Shown in pieces: positions 1-6,905 of a stretch of 20,271 nucleotides of DNA. Source of the DNA: Halobacteriales archaeon QH_10_67_13 (lineage in GTDB: Archaea; Halobacteriota; Halobacteria; Halobacteriales; Haloarculaceae); assembly GCA_003021335.1 (NCBI GenBank), contig PXQL01000003.1, forward strand, positions 1 through 20,271, in the 5' to 3' direction. The notes beneath the pieces were generated by a model that saw nothing but the letters and a program-made list of their open reading frames with translations, made no database searches and was not told the origin of the DNA. Numbering within the stretch: the stretch's first letter is position 1; each line of letters starts with the position of its first letter. The position numbers were made by a program, and so were the translations under genes.

Positions 1-987
1 CTGCTTGAACGCCCAGAAGTTATGTGTCTTAGCGTTCGTCTCGACCGACCAGTGCGTGTCCAGCACGTCGGTCAAGCCACCGATATACACGGTATCGACG
101 CCTTCGGCGTACAGTCGTTCCAGCAGGTCACGACACAGAGCCGCTTGTGCGTGATCGCGGCGACGTGTCCGTTTCCGATACAGTCGCCGGATACGCTCGC
201 TACTGTATCGACCGTCTTCGAGTTTCAACTGCAATCGGGCGATTTCTCGGGTTGTCTCGCGGAATCGCTGGAACAACGCACGGCCTTCGTACAGGTATTG
301 CTCGCCGGTTGTCGTGGTACAGGCAACGAGATTGTTCGCACCAATATCCAGAGCGGCCGTTTCGTCGGCCAGTGGAGTATCCCGTGCATCGTCAGAAACA
401 GTCACGGGTTGCGAAGCTCCGAAGGTGCTATCAGTCTCGTCGTACCATAATTCCAACCGGCTCTGGTCTTCGTAGTCGGACCAGTTCGGGTTGCCAACGA
501 TTTCCAGTCGAAGACGGCTTTTCGGGCTGTTGTGCCTGTCACGGAGTTCTTTTCCGACGACAATCTCAAGCCGGGAGCGGTCGCCCCATTCGACGGTGTA
601 TGCGTCCTTTCGGACGACGCCTTTGAGAACACGTCCATCGGCTTCGTTGCCACGGAAGCCCGGCGGTTCGGGATGTTCTGTGACCGACGTGTTTGACTCG
701 TCGTGATACGCTTTCTTGTTCTCGAAGAACAAGCGCCACGCTTCGCTGTTTGCTCGCCGGACAGTTTGAGCGGTGGACGCGCCGAGAACGGCTTTGTATT
801 TGCCTTCGAGAGCGCCGGTATCGGCGTCCCACACGTCACCTTCGAAGCCGTCTTCGTCGTTGTAGCGCATGAGGCGCTGGTAGTTGATTTCGTTCCAGAG
901 AGCGGCACACGCGTCCAACAGGTCCCGTAGCACCTGCTCATCATCGTCGGTGAGCGGTCGCACGGCAAATCTGTTGGCACGCTTCAT
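1..987 (-). CDS. tnpB: TnpB-family RNA-guided endonuclease-like protein, C-terminus cut by window edge
   Basis: Reading from ATG at 987 the frame stays open for 329 codons to the first base of the window. An N-terminal helical region (about 1-95) is followed by a beta-rich stretch (120-185) and the start of the RuvC-like nuclease with [11 protein letters not shown] (212-222), whose D214 matches the first catalytic aspartate. The place where TnpB proteins carry the second catalytic acidic residue (usual form xxxEDL) reads VYIGGL (300-305), with glycine in place of glutamate. The zinc finger and third aspartate fall outside the window. TnpB proteins bind an RNA from the element's right end and cut matching DNA; the glycine raises the possibility of a weakened or inactive nuclease. 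The frame starts 40 bp from a divergent small ORF. Family assignment is firm; activity is unknown. Confidence 0.85.
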   Translation of the reverse strand, partial: MKRANRFAVRPLTDDDEQVLRDLLDACAALWNEINYQRLMRYNDEDGFEGDVWDADTGALEGKYKAVLGASTAQTVRRANSEAWRLFFENKKAYHDESNTSVTEHPEPPGFRGNEADGRVLKGVVRKDAYTVEWGDRSRLEIVVGKELRDRHNSPKSRLRLEIVGNPNWSDYEDQSRLELWYDETDSTFGASQPVTVSDDARDTPLADETAALDIGANNLVACTTTTGEQYLYEGRALFQRFRETTREIARLQLKLEDGRYSSERIRRLYRKRTRRRDHAQAALCRDLLERLYAEGVDTVYIGGLTDVLDTHWSVETNAKTHNFWAFKQ

Positions 988-1026
988 CCAAAGTATAATG
1001 AGTCCTGATGTCTAATAAGTCCACCG
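988..1026. promoter_or_regulatory. Shared divergent promoter with a 10-bp direct repeat
   Basis: This 39-bp gap separates the tnpB start (minus) from the small ORF (plus). It holds TAATGAGTCC (996-1005) and TAATAAGTCC (1013-1022), one mismatch apart and 17 bp start to start. AT-rich TATA-like stretches (AGTATAATG forward, ACTTATTAG on the reverse strand) lie about 25-33 bp ahead of each start codon. It may be an operator for the adjacent ribbon-helix-helix protein; that role is inference. Confidence 0.45.
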
Positions 1027-1170
1027 ATGAGGCCAAACATCGACATTGACTGGGCAATCCACGGACGAATCAAAGACTATGCAGAAGCGAACGATTTGGA
1101 TCTCTCGGAAGCCTATGCAGAGGTGTTAGAAGGTGGTCTGGAAGCGTTGGAGACTCACGACCAGCAGTAA
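1027..1170 (+). CDS. Small ribbon-helix-helix-like protein inside the TnpB element
   Basis: A 47-residue ORF starts at ATG 1027 and ends in TAA. The pattern is a short strand (NIDIDWAIHGR, 4-14), a helix (IKDYAEANDL), an S-E turn (LSEAY) and a second helix (VLEGGLEALE). This is the arrangement of ribbon-helix-helix (CopG/MetJ/Arc-type) DNA-binding proteins, which work as dimers on short repeats. It is divergent from tnpB and lies between tnpB and the left-end hairpin, so it appears to belong to the element. I infer that it could repress the shared promoter, where a direct repeat is visible. It is too small for a firm family assignment. Confidence 0.6.
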   Translation: MRPNIDIDWAIHGRIKDYAEANDLDLSEAYAEVLEGGLEALETHDQQ

Positions 1171-1206
1171 CGTGGCAGTTTCTCACCAGAGCTTACGCGA
1201 TTCACT

Positions 1207-1272
1207 CCCGCCCTGCTCAGTCCTCGGTTCCGACTGGGCGTCGGAACGCTCGTCCTTCGCGGGAAGGGCGGG
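1207..1272. repeat. Two-tier left-end hairpin of the first TnpB element
   Basis: An outer stem CCCGCCCT (1207-1214) pairs with AGGGCGGG (1265-1272). Inside it, GTTCCGAC (1227-1234) pairs with GTCGGAAC (1240-1247) around a 5-nt loop. The inner stem shares the TTCCGAC/GTCGGAA core with the hairpin at 5308-5366, which supports a left-end function. IS200/IS605-family elements are recognised through hairpins near their ends. Confidence 0.55.
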
Positions 1273-1411
1273 ATTCTCTCGCTGTATCAAGATAGCCGGG
1301 GCATTTGGGGTCGGCGACCCGTCGACTTCGGCCCGGACGACCGGATCGGGGCAACGCCGGCCGGAGTCCAGGAGCTATAAGTTCGATTCCGAGCCAACTG
1401 CTCGTGGGAGC

Positions 1412-1579
1412 ATGCGATTTCGGCCGCCGTTACCGATCGCGCTTGAGCGTCTCATCGGGGGTGACGCGGACAGGTGGGAACACAGCCACCGCGAGTGTCG
1501 CGAGTGTGGCACGAACGTCGAATCCGACATCACGGCCTGTCCGGAGTGTGGCGCCGACGTGACCGTCTACCGGTGGTGA
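1412..1579 (+). CDS. Small zinc-ribbon protein (double CxxC)
   Basis: A 55-residue protein starts at ATG 1412. A hydrophobic/basic N-terminus is followed by a compact zinc ribbon: C29-R-E-C32-G and C43-P-E-C46-G, ten residues apart. Haloarchaea carry many such very small CPxCG-type proteins, most of unknown function. A TATA-like CTATAAG lies around 1374-1380, about 32 bp upstream, which suits a leaderless or short-leader transcript. The start is chosen as the first ATG after that box; longer in-frame extensions would run into the transposon end. The zinc ribbon is seen directly; the role is not known. Confidence 0.65.
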   Translation: MRFRPPLPIALERLIGGDADRWEHSHRECRECGTNVESDITACPECGADVTVYRW

Positions 1580-1703
1580 GCCGCCGACCACCGGGTGACG
1601 CGATGTCCGCGACCCACGGGGAGTCGATCGCCCGCAACCAGCCCGGCCTCACGATCGGATCGAAACCGTCTCGCTTCTGATTCGACCATCCAGACAGAGT
1701 CGC

Positions 1704-2165
1704 GTGAGCGACCGACTGATCGTCCTGAACAAGGACTCCGATACCGTCTCCTTTCTCGATCCCGGTACCGGCGAGATCCTGGTCGCCAGCCAGGAGGAGG
1801 GCCGACTCTCCGTGCTCGACCCCGAGACCCTCGAGGGGACCGGGCGAGCGCTGCTGGGCGAGACCCCGATCAGGGTGGTGTTCGAGCCCTTGGGCCGGTA
1901 CGCGCTCGTCGCCAACCGCGAGTCGAACAGCGTCTCGGTGATCGACACCGAACACGTCCGAGACGGCGAGCGCCGACCCTGAGAGATCCCCCGGATTTCG
2001 GTGGGCATCTGGCCCGGCGGGACCGTCTTCGGACCCGACGGTCGGGCCTTCGTCGCGAACAACAAGACGAACGACGTCTCCGTGATCGGCACAGACGAGT
2101 TCGTCGAGCGCGAGCGCTTCGAGACGCGGCTGCACCCCGACGGGATCGCGTATCTCGAACGGTAG
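1704..2165 (+). pseudogene. YVTN/YncE-like beta-propeller protein, internally deleted and with a nonsense codon
   Basis: From GTG 1704 the frame begins MSDRLIVLNKDSDTVSFLDP, the first blade of a YVTN-type propeller. It then jumps to late-blade sequence (LVASQEEGRLSVLDPETLE, ALVANRESNSVSVID). At 1980-1982 the frame meets TGA and continues in the same frame with EIPRISVGIWPGGTVF and VANNKTNDVSVIG to TAG at 2163. The TGA sits where family members I recall have tryptophan (RRPWE-type), so a TGG to TGA change is likely. Full family proteins have about 300 or more residues; here only about 153 codons remain, so most middle blades appear lost in frame. Family identification by pattern is fairly sure; the deletion size is an estimate from memory. 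Confidence 0.65.
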
Positions 2166-2198
2166 CTCGCTCCCGAGCGGCCGGCCGGCGCGTTCGAC

Positions 2199-2369
2199 TC
2201 ACCCGAGTTCCTTCCACTCGCGCCCGCAGGAGGGACAGGTCCGGACCTTCCCGATCGCCTCCGGATCGTTCGCGGTGGCGAGCTCTGCCTCACAAGCGGT
2301 ACACAGCAGGCGCCCGTAGTTGTCTTTCTCGACCGCGCCCGACCGCAGACCCTTGCGGATCGAGTCCAT
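2199..2369 (-). CDS. Small zinc-finger protein resembling the HVO_0758 family
   Basis: The minus strand from ATG 2369 encodes 56 residues ending in TGA at 2199. It begins MDSIRKGLRSGAVEKDNYGR and carries C23-T-A-C26 and C45-P-S-C48-G, then ends REWKELG. The pattern (RKGLR..E-KD-Y-RL-C, CP-CG-EW) matches the small haloarchaeal zinc-finger family I know from Haloferax as HVO_0758; the function is unknown. A TATA-like TTTTAG lies roughly 27-33 bp upstream, consistent with a leaderless transcript. It is divergent from the glycosyltransferase pseudogene. It looks intact, unlike both neighbours. Confidence 0.75.
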   Translation of the reverse strand: MDSIRKGLRSGAVEKDNYGRLLCTACEAELATANDPEAIGKVRTCPSCGREWKELG

Positions 2370-2457
2370 ATCTTGTGGTACCCACGGCAGGAACTAAAAC
2401 GCGGCGCTGGTGGGATATCGGGCCGAATTTACGCTTCGATCGCTCACGAGGGAACGG

Positions 2458-3457
2458 ATGGAGTACGCCCAAGAGCGGGTGACGACACTTCACGACTTTG
2501 GAGGGGCGGCGCCGTCGGCGCCGGTCGGAGCGGCGACGGTGCTGGTCCCGCTGACCGACCACGACCACGCCACGTCCGCAGCCGACTGGATCTTCAACGC
2601 GCTCGCCGACCTGGAGCCGGAGCGGGTCGTCGTCGCGCTGCGGGCCGACCGACGACGCGTCGGCGCGGTCGCGGAGTGGCTCGAAGGCTTCGACCTGCCG
2701 GTCGAGCTGCTGTGGTGTACCGCCCCGCGGGTCGAGAGGCGACTCGCCGAGGCCGGCCTCGACGGCGCCGCCGGCAAGGGACGGGACGTCTGGCTCGGGC
2801 TGGGTCGGGCGGCCGAGTCGGAGTATGTCGTCGTCCACGACGCCGACGCCACGACCTACGACGGGACCTGTGTGCCCCGGCTGCTCTTTCCCCTAACGCG
2901 GGGCTACCGGTTCGCGAAGGGGTATTACGCGCGGGTCGAGGACGACCGGCTGTACGGCCGACTCTGCCGGCTCTTCTACCGGCCCCTCGTCGAGACCCTC
3001 GCCGCGAGCCACGACGAGCCGGTGCTCGAGTACCTCGGGGCGTTCAGGTACGCCCTCGCCGGCGAGTTCGCCCTGACCGGCGAGCTGGCCCGGAGGCTGT
3101 GCGTTCCTCGCGGGTGGGGACTCGAGGTCGGCGTACTCGGCGACGCGTTCGGCGCCGGCGGGCTCGCCGGGGCTGTTTCGCGTCCTCGAAGACCACGGCG
3201 TCGAGCCCGAGTACGGGACGTTGCCGGATCGGTACCGCGAGACCGCCCGGCGGCTCGTCGACCAGTACGCCGCCGACGCGGCGTTTAACGGGCTCGCATA
3301 CGATCCCGCCGACGAGCGCGAGCAGGCACGGGCATACGCCGGGGCGATCGCGCCGCCGTCCGGCGACGACCGCCTCCCATCGTGGCAGGAGACTCCGGTC
3401 GAACCCGGCGAGATCGCCGAGTTGTCTGCGGCCGCGATTGAGGACACTCGCGAGTGA
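2458..3457 (+). pseudogene. GpgS-like (GT81) glycosyltransferase with an internal deletion and frameshift
   Basis: From ATG 2458 the first 238 codons show the GT-A pattern of glucosyl-3-phosphoglycerate synthase-like enzymes: AGKGRD (105-110), a DAD metal-binding motif (128-130), RFAKGYYARV (151-160), GEFALTGELARR and GWGLEVGVLGDAFG. At about 3165-3172 the frame breaks. The next frame continues with LFRVLEDHGVEPEYGTLPDR and runs about 94 more residues to TGA 3457, still with sensible haloarchaeal sequence. Family members have roughly 30-40 residues between these parts, including a metal-binding histidine region (QVDLG..H), which is absent here. So a deletion, not just a single-base slip, best explains the break. 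The product, if intact, would make a glucosylglycerate-type compatible solute precursor. Likely non-functional; the exact substrate is uncertain. Confidence 0.65.
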
Positions 3458-3520
3458 CCGGGGTCAGTCGCCGAGAATCGACTCGATGCTTAACGTGCTC
3501 TGCCGGTATGACTGTTTCGA

Positions 3521-3529
3521 TAAAAAAAC
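3521..3529 (-). terminator. Oligo-T terminator for the hsp20 remnant
   Basis: Seven consecutive A on the plus strand (3522-3528) read as an oligo-T run on the minus strand, about 22 bp after the hsp20 stop codon. Archaeal transcription commonly ends at oligo-T runs without a hairpin. Confidence 0.45.
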
Positions 3530-3549
3530 AACTAACAGAGGCGACGGCC

Positions 3550-3882
3550 TCAGCTCTCGACCGGGATCTCGCGGCCGGTCGCCGTAGCCTCCTCCTCGAC
3601 CGGGAGTCGCACCTCGAGGATGCCGTTGGTGTACTCGGCGCCGATCGCGTCATCATCGACGTGCTTCGGGAACCGGAACCGACGGTGGTAGGTCCGTCGC
3701 TGGTTCCGATCAGTGTTCTCGCGGTCGGCGGCGACGTTCAACACGCCGCTGTCCCAGGCAACCGTGATCTCCTCGGGGTCGAATCCCGGGAGCTCGAGGC
3801 TCAGGACGAACTCGCCGTCCTCCTCGAATAGTTCGTAGTCCGTACCACCGGTTTCGAACAGCTGGTTGGGGAAATCCAGCCC
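3550..3882 (-). pseudogene. hsp20: Hsp20 small heat-shock protein, 3' part separated from its start by a TnpB element
   Basis: Reading the minus strand from 3882, GLDFPNQLFETGGTDYELFE leads into an alpha-crystallin domain: EFVLSLELPGFDPEEITV, SGVLNVAAD, YHRRFRFPKHVDDDAIGAEY and TNGILEVRLPV, ending at TGA 3550. These are the consensus strands of archaeal Hsp20, including the A-x-x-x-n-G-v-L motif. No ATG or GTG occurs in frame between the fragment and a TAG inside the transposon end. The missing start lies 1.5 kb away at 5383-5421. Hsp20 proteins hold unfolding proteins in an ATP-independent way. This copy should be inactive unless the element excises. Confidence 0.85.
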
Positions 3883-3962
3883 GTAAACTACCCCTCCCTA
3901 CTGCCTCGGCGCATACGCGCCTCAGTCCTTGAGGGAGGGGCTTTGATGTGGACTCCCGGCGA
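3883..3962 (-). ncRNA. Right end / possible omega RNA region of the TnpB element
   Basis: Right after the tnpB stop, CCCCTCCCT (3891-3899) pairs with AGGGAGGGG (3932-3940). An inner stem GGCGC/GCGCC (3908-3912 with 3917-3921) closes on a 4-nt loop. TnpB guide RNAs normally come from this 3' region, overlapping the end of tnpB and using flanking DNA as the guide. Here the guide would be hsp20 sequence beyond 3882. Expression is inferred, not seen. Confidence 0.4.
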
Positions 3963-5219
3963 TCAACTGTCGGCAGTTGGCCGATAGCCGTCGCCGTTCA
4001 ACATCCCACCATTTACACGCACGTCTACTGGTGCGTCTGCGCTCCCCGACGTGGGCGAGGAACGCAGTCTGTGCTGTCGCTTGCGCACATACCGCAGGCC
4101 GACGTTTTTCGCGCCGTTGTAGTCCGCGTTGATTTCGTATCCACACTTCAGGCACCGGAACTGCTCACCGTCGCGGTTGTCTTCGTGGGTAAACCCACAG
4201 TCAGTACGAGAACATCGCTGACTCGTGTGGTCTGGCTCAACCTGCTCAACCGCAACACTACGTTCTGGCGCTTTGTACTCGACGTATTCGACAAGTCGTC
4301 GGAACGCCCAGACGTGATGCCAGTCTGCGTGAGGCAGTCGCTCTCGAATATCAGTCAAGTCCTCAAACACAATCACGTCGCAGTCATGAGCAACCGCTTC
4401 GGCAACAATCTCATTGGCGACCGTGTGGATGTACTGTTTCCGCCACGCCCGCTCACGCTTGCCAAGACGGAGTAAGGCGTTGTGCGCGGCTTGTGTGCCG
4501 CGCTGTTGCATCTCTGCCCGGCGTTTCTCGAACTCCTGTATCCAGTGGTCGTACTCGTCACCACTCCAGAACGTGCCCGTTGACGAGACTGCGAGACTGT
4601 TCACGCCGAGGTCGATACCGAGAACTGTTTGGTTCCCGGTATCGTCCGAAACCTCAACTTCGACAGGCTCGCCTTCATCGTCTACTTTTTGTGTTGTTAT
4701 GTTAAAATAAAACTCGTCGGAAGCTTGGTCGTACTGGAGTGTACTCGTCCGAAACTCGTAGTTGTCCGAGAGAACGTACTCCTCGTATGGTGTGGGACTG
4801 TCTGCTGGCAACTCGAAGTTACACTCAATGCGCCCGTTCACCGTTGAGAGTGATATTTTGCGCCGGTAGAACGTCGCACTACGTTTGTCGTACACCATGC
4901 TCCACGAGGTAAACTCTGGCTTGTTCGTCCGTTTGCCCTTTTTCCAGCGGTCAACACCACTATCTACAGCGTGAACGGCACGCCGAATAGCTTCTTGGAC
5001 GAGATTCGCTGTCAGGTCAGTTTCGTCACGGAGACGGTCGTACAGTACGTCTCTGGCTTTCACGTTCGAGGTGATACAATCTTCGTAGCTGGTGTTGTCC
5101 CAGCAGTGGTCACTGGCTTCGTTCGCACAGTAGAGGAACTGGTCGGCGGTTTCGTGGAGGTCGTCGTAGTACTCGTCGGGAACGATGAGTTTGACCGGCG
5201 CGGTGCGTCTGGCCTCCAT
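3963..5219 (-). CDS. tnpB: TnpB-family RNA-guided DNA endonuclease, catalytic residues intact
   Basis: This 418-residue protein has the full TnpB layout. A helical N-terminal half is followed by RuvC-I GIDLGVNSLAV (D203), RuvC-II DVIVFEDLTDI (E286), a zinc finger with C336, C341, C356 and C359, and RuvC-III ADYNGAKNVGLR (D366). All three catalytic acidic residues are present, in contrast to the partial TnpB at the window start. Start ATG 5219 follows an AT-rich TATA-like stretch (AAATAATTA) about 25-30 bp upstream. It is the only gene of the element and interrupts hsp20. TnpB cuts DNA matching its guide RNA and helps keep the element after excision. The AT-richer composition than neighbours fits a mobile origin. 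Confidence 0.92.
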   Translation of the reverse strand: MEARRTAPVKLIVPDEYYDDLHETADQFLYCANEASDHCWDNTSYEDCITSNVKARDVLYDRLRDETDLTANLVQEAIRRAVHAVDSGVDRWKKGKRTNKPEFTSWSMVYDKRSATFYRRKISLSTVNGRIECNFELPADSPTPYEEYVLSDNYEFRTSTLQYDQASDEFYFNITTQKVDDEGEPVEVEVSDDTGNQTVLGIDLGVNSLAVSSTGTFWSGDEYDHWIQEFEKRRAEMQQRGTQAAHNALLRLGKRERAWRKQYIHTVANEIVAEAVAHDCDVIVFEDLTDIRERLPHADWHHVWAFRRLVEYVEYKAPERSVAVEQVEPDHTSQRCSRTDCGFTHEDNRDGEQFRCLKCGYEINADYNGAKNVGLRYVRKRQHRLRSSPTSGSADAPVDVRVNGGMLNGDGYRPTADS

Positions 5220-5307
5220 ATTTCAGATGTGTATTCGTGGGTACGTAATTATTTGCGAGTCGGACTGCTACAGTCTCGTGGTTTGCGTCACTCTGTGTCG
5301 GCTCTCT

Positions 5308-5366
5308 CCCCGGCCTACTCGCGTCGTGCTTCCGACAAAGTGTCGGAAGCGTTTTTGAGGCCGGGG
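5308..5366. repeat. Two-tier left-end hairpin of the second TnpB element
   Basis: The outer stem CCCCGGCCT (5308-5316) pairs with AGGCCGGGG (5358-5366). The inner stem CTTCCGACA (5329-5337) pairs perfectly with TGTCGGAAG (5341-5349) around a 3-nt loop. It lies between tnpB and the 5' fragment of hsp20, at the place expected for the element's left end, and shares its layout with 1207-1272. Confidence 0.65.
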
Positions 5367-5382
5367 CTCCGTCTCAAAATTG

Positions 5383-5421
5383 CTGAACCCACGAACTGGG
5401 CGTTGTCTGTGGCAGTGCCAT
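5383..5421 (-). pseudogene. hsp20: Hsp20, 5' fragment (first 13 codons) cut off by the TnpB element
   Basis: The minus strand from ATG 5421 reads MALPQTTPSSWVQ and then enters the element (one more sense stretch, then TGA at 5374-5376). Joined to the fragment ending at 3882, it gives a continuous protein of about 123 residues with a typical haloarchaeal Hsp20 N-terminus (SSWVQ-GLDFP). An AT-rich TATA-like GGTTTAATTAG lies about 40 bp upstream (around 5457-5467), so the promoter seems to be left with this fragment. Confidence 0.75.
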
Positions 5422-5529
5422 CGTTTGACACCTCTACATGTAATCGTATGTTTGCGGTTCTAATTAAACCTTTCGGTGACTGAGGGGGCGACGAAACCCA
5501 CAAGCGGCCGGGAGGCCGATTCGGCGGCG

Positions 5530-6044
5530 ATGGCCTACCGGACCGTCGCGGGACGCGGGACGGCCCGACTCGAGGATCGGGGCTCGACGTTCGTCACGCG
5601 GTGCCGGCCTACCGGGTGCGGGCCGATCCGCTCAGGGAGTGGGAGAGCGACGACGGGGAACCTGCGGGCAGCGCGGGATCGCCGGCGCTGACCGTGCTCG
5701 CTCGGGAGGAACTCGAGAACGTCGTCGCGGTCGTGATCCGGTACTACGGCGGGACCGAGCTCGGCGTCGGCGGACTGGCACGGGCCTACGCCAGGAGCGT
5801 CGGGGCGGCCGTCGACGACGCCGGGACGACCGAACGCCGACCCCACGATCGGTTCCGGGTCACCGTTGGCTACGACGACTCGGGATCGGTCCGGAGCGTC
5901 CTGGAGAGCGTGGACGTGGCGTTCGAGGCTGCCTACGAGGCCGACGTGACCTTCGAGGTCCGGGTTCCGAGCGATGAGGCTCCGTCCCTGCACGATCGGA
6001 TCCGAAGCGCGACCGGCGGCCGGGCCGCGATCGAGTCGGCGTGA
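5530..6044 (+). pseudogene. yigZ: YigZ/IMPACT-family protein with a 5' internal deletion and frameshift
   Basis: ATG 5530 begins MAYRTVAGRGTARLEDRGSTF, the usual YigZ N-terminus. At about 5593-5600 the frame shifts, and the next frame reads H-AVPAYRVRADPLREWESDD, GEPAGSAGSPAL, NVVAVVIRYYGGTELGVGGLARAY and so on to TGA 6044. YigZ/IMPACT proteins have about 30-35 residues between these two parts (the region before THN/HAVPAYR), which are missing. The break therefore looks like a deletion that is not a multiple of three. The C-terminal ferredoxin-like domain is complete. The family is linked to translation control; its bacterial and archaeal role is poorly defined. An intact short form starting inside (about 5601) is possible but lacks the first strands of the fold. 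Confidence 0.7.
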
Positions 6045-6106
6045 TCGGCGGTAACTGGTCTCCGGGACGGCGAGCGGCCGCCGCGGGTCGCGGGCGACCG
6101 AGAGAA

Positions 6107-6781
6107 TCAGGCGGTCCGGAACGCCCGGTCGCCGGCGTCGCCGAGCCCGGGGACAATGTAGCCGTCCTCATCGAGGTGGTCGTCGACGCTGACGGTGATC
6201 AGCTCGGCCTCGGGAGCGGCAGCACTCACCCGGTCGAGGCCGGGCCGGGCGCTGACCGCAGAGAGCACGACCAGCGTCTCGGGCGAGCCATTGCGGGTCA
6301 CCTCGTCCAGAACCGCCTCGATCGTGCTGCCGGTCGCGAGCATCGGATCGGCGACGATCACGAGGTCGTCGGAGCGGATTTCGGGCAGCTTGACGTACTC
6401 GATGGTGATCGGGAACGAGCCGTCCTCGTTCATGCCGGCCGACTCGTCCCGCGAGGCTGAGACCACGCCCTGACGGGCTGTCGGGAAGGCCTTGAGCAGT
6501 CCCTCGACGAGCGGCGTCGCCGCCCGGAGGACGTTGATGATCACCACGTCATCGAGCCCGTCGACGCGCTGGCCGGTCGTTTCGGTCAGCGGCGTCTGGA
6601 CGGCGACCGACTCAGTGGGGAGCCGACCGTCGATGATCTCGTACCCGCAGATTCGCCCGAGCTTGACCAGGCCCTTACGGAAGGCGATCTGACTCGTCTC
6701 GACGCTGCGCAGCTGCGTGAGCACGTTCTGGGCCAGCGAGTGAGTGACCACCGAGGCGTGCTCGCCGTGTTCGATCGTCAT
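6107..6781 (-). CDS. upp: Uracil phosphoribosyltransferase
   Basis: This 224-residue enzyme joins uracil and PRPP to give UMP and pyrophosphate (pyrimidine salvage, cytosolic). The PRPP-binding loop [14 protein letters not shown] lies at 141-154, and the uracil-binding C-terminal motif [14 protein letters not shown] at 208-221. The N-terminal [17 protein letters not shown] matches the conserved helix of the family. The length is normal, with no break. Start ATG 6781 has a TTTAA TATA-like box centred near 6808, about 27 bp upstream, consistent with a leaderless transcript. It converges with the YigZ pseudogene and is divergent from the next gene. Confidence 0.95.
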   Translation of the reverse strand: MTIEHGEHASVVTHSLAQNVLTQLRSVETSQIAFRKGLVKLGRICGYEIIDGRLPTESVAVQTPLTETTGQRVDGLDDVVIINVLRAATPLVEGLLKAFPTARQGVVSASRDESAGMNEDGSFPITIEYVKLPEIRSDDLVIVADPMLATGSTIEAVLDEVTRNGSPETLVVLSAVSARPGLDRVSAAAPEAELITVSVDDHLDEDGYIVPGLGDAGDRAFRTA

Positions 6782-6803
6782 ACCCGATCGTTTCGCAGGC
6801 GCC

Positions 6804-6813
6804 GGCTTAAATC
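6804..6813 (-). promoter_or_regulatory. TATA-like box for upp
   Basis: The minus strand reads GATTTAAGCC here, about 25-30 bp ahead of the upp ATG. This is the typical distance for leaderless haloarchaeal transcription. Confidence 0.5.
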
Positions 6814-6905
6814 ACCGTCTCTCGGGGCGACCGACAACGCTTATGTTCGTTCATCAAATTAGTATCGCCGACAGCCCGCGGGCTCCGATACCGGAGAGCG
6901 AAATC

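Larger units (their letters stand above)
1..1290 (-). mobile_element. TnpB-only IS200/IS605-type (IS1341-like) element, partial
   Basis: The piece holds a tnpB gene running off the window's left edge, a divergent small ORF, and a two-tier hairpin at 1207-1272 that closely resembles in layout the left-end hairpin of the second TnpB element in this window (5308-5366). No tnpA (Y1 HUH transposase) is visible, so the element would need a transposase supplied in trans. The right end lies outside the window. The exact left boundary near 1280-1295 is inferred only from where the outer hairpin stem ends. Confidence 0.6.
3883..5382 (-). mobile_element. Complete TnpB-only IS200/IS605-type element inserted in hsp20
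   Basis: The element is about 1.5 kb, on the minus strand. Its left end carries the hairpin at 5308-5366, then come tnpB (5219 to 3963) and a right-end hairpin (3891-3940). The boundaries are set by rejoining the hsp20 frame: codons for MALPQTTPSSWVQ end at 5383 and GLDFPNQ resumes at 3882. No target duplication is seen, as expected for this family. There is no tnpA. Boundaries could shift by a few bases because ends and target were placed only by reading-frame logic. Confidence 0.75.

Noticed and set aside
402..980. Minus-strand 192-codon ORF overlapping the first tnpB
   Set aside because: It is in another frame of the same strand; the TnpB frame from 987 has the RuvC motif and stays open to the window edge.
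1580..1703. Possible extra gene between the zinc-ribbon gene and the propeller pseudogene
   Set aside because: No frame has a start with a plausible promoter or a recognisable motif; I see nothing in this stretch.
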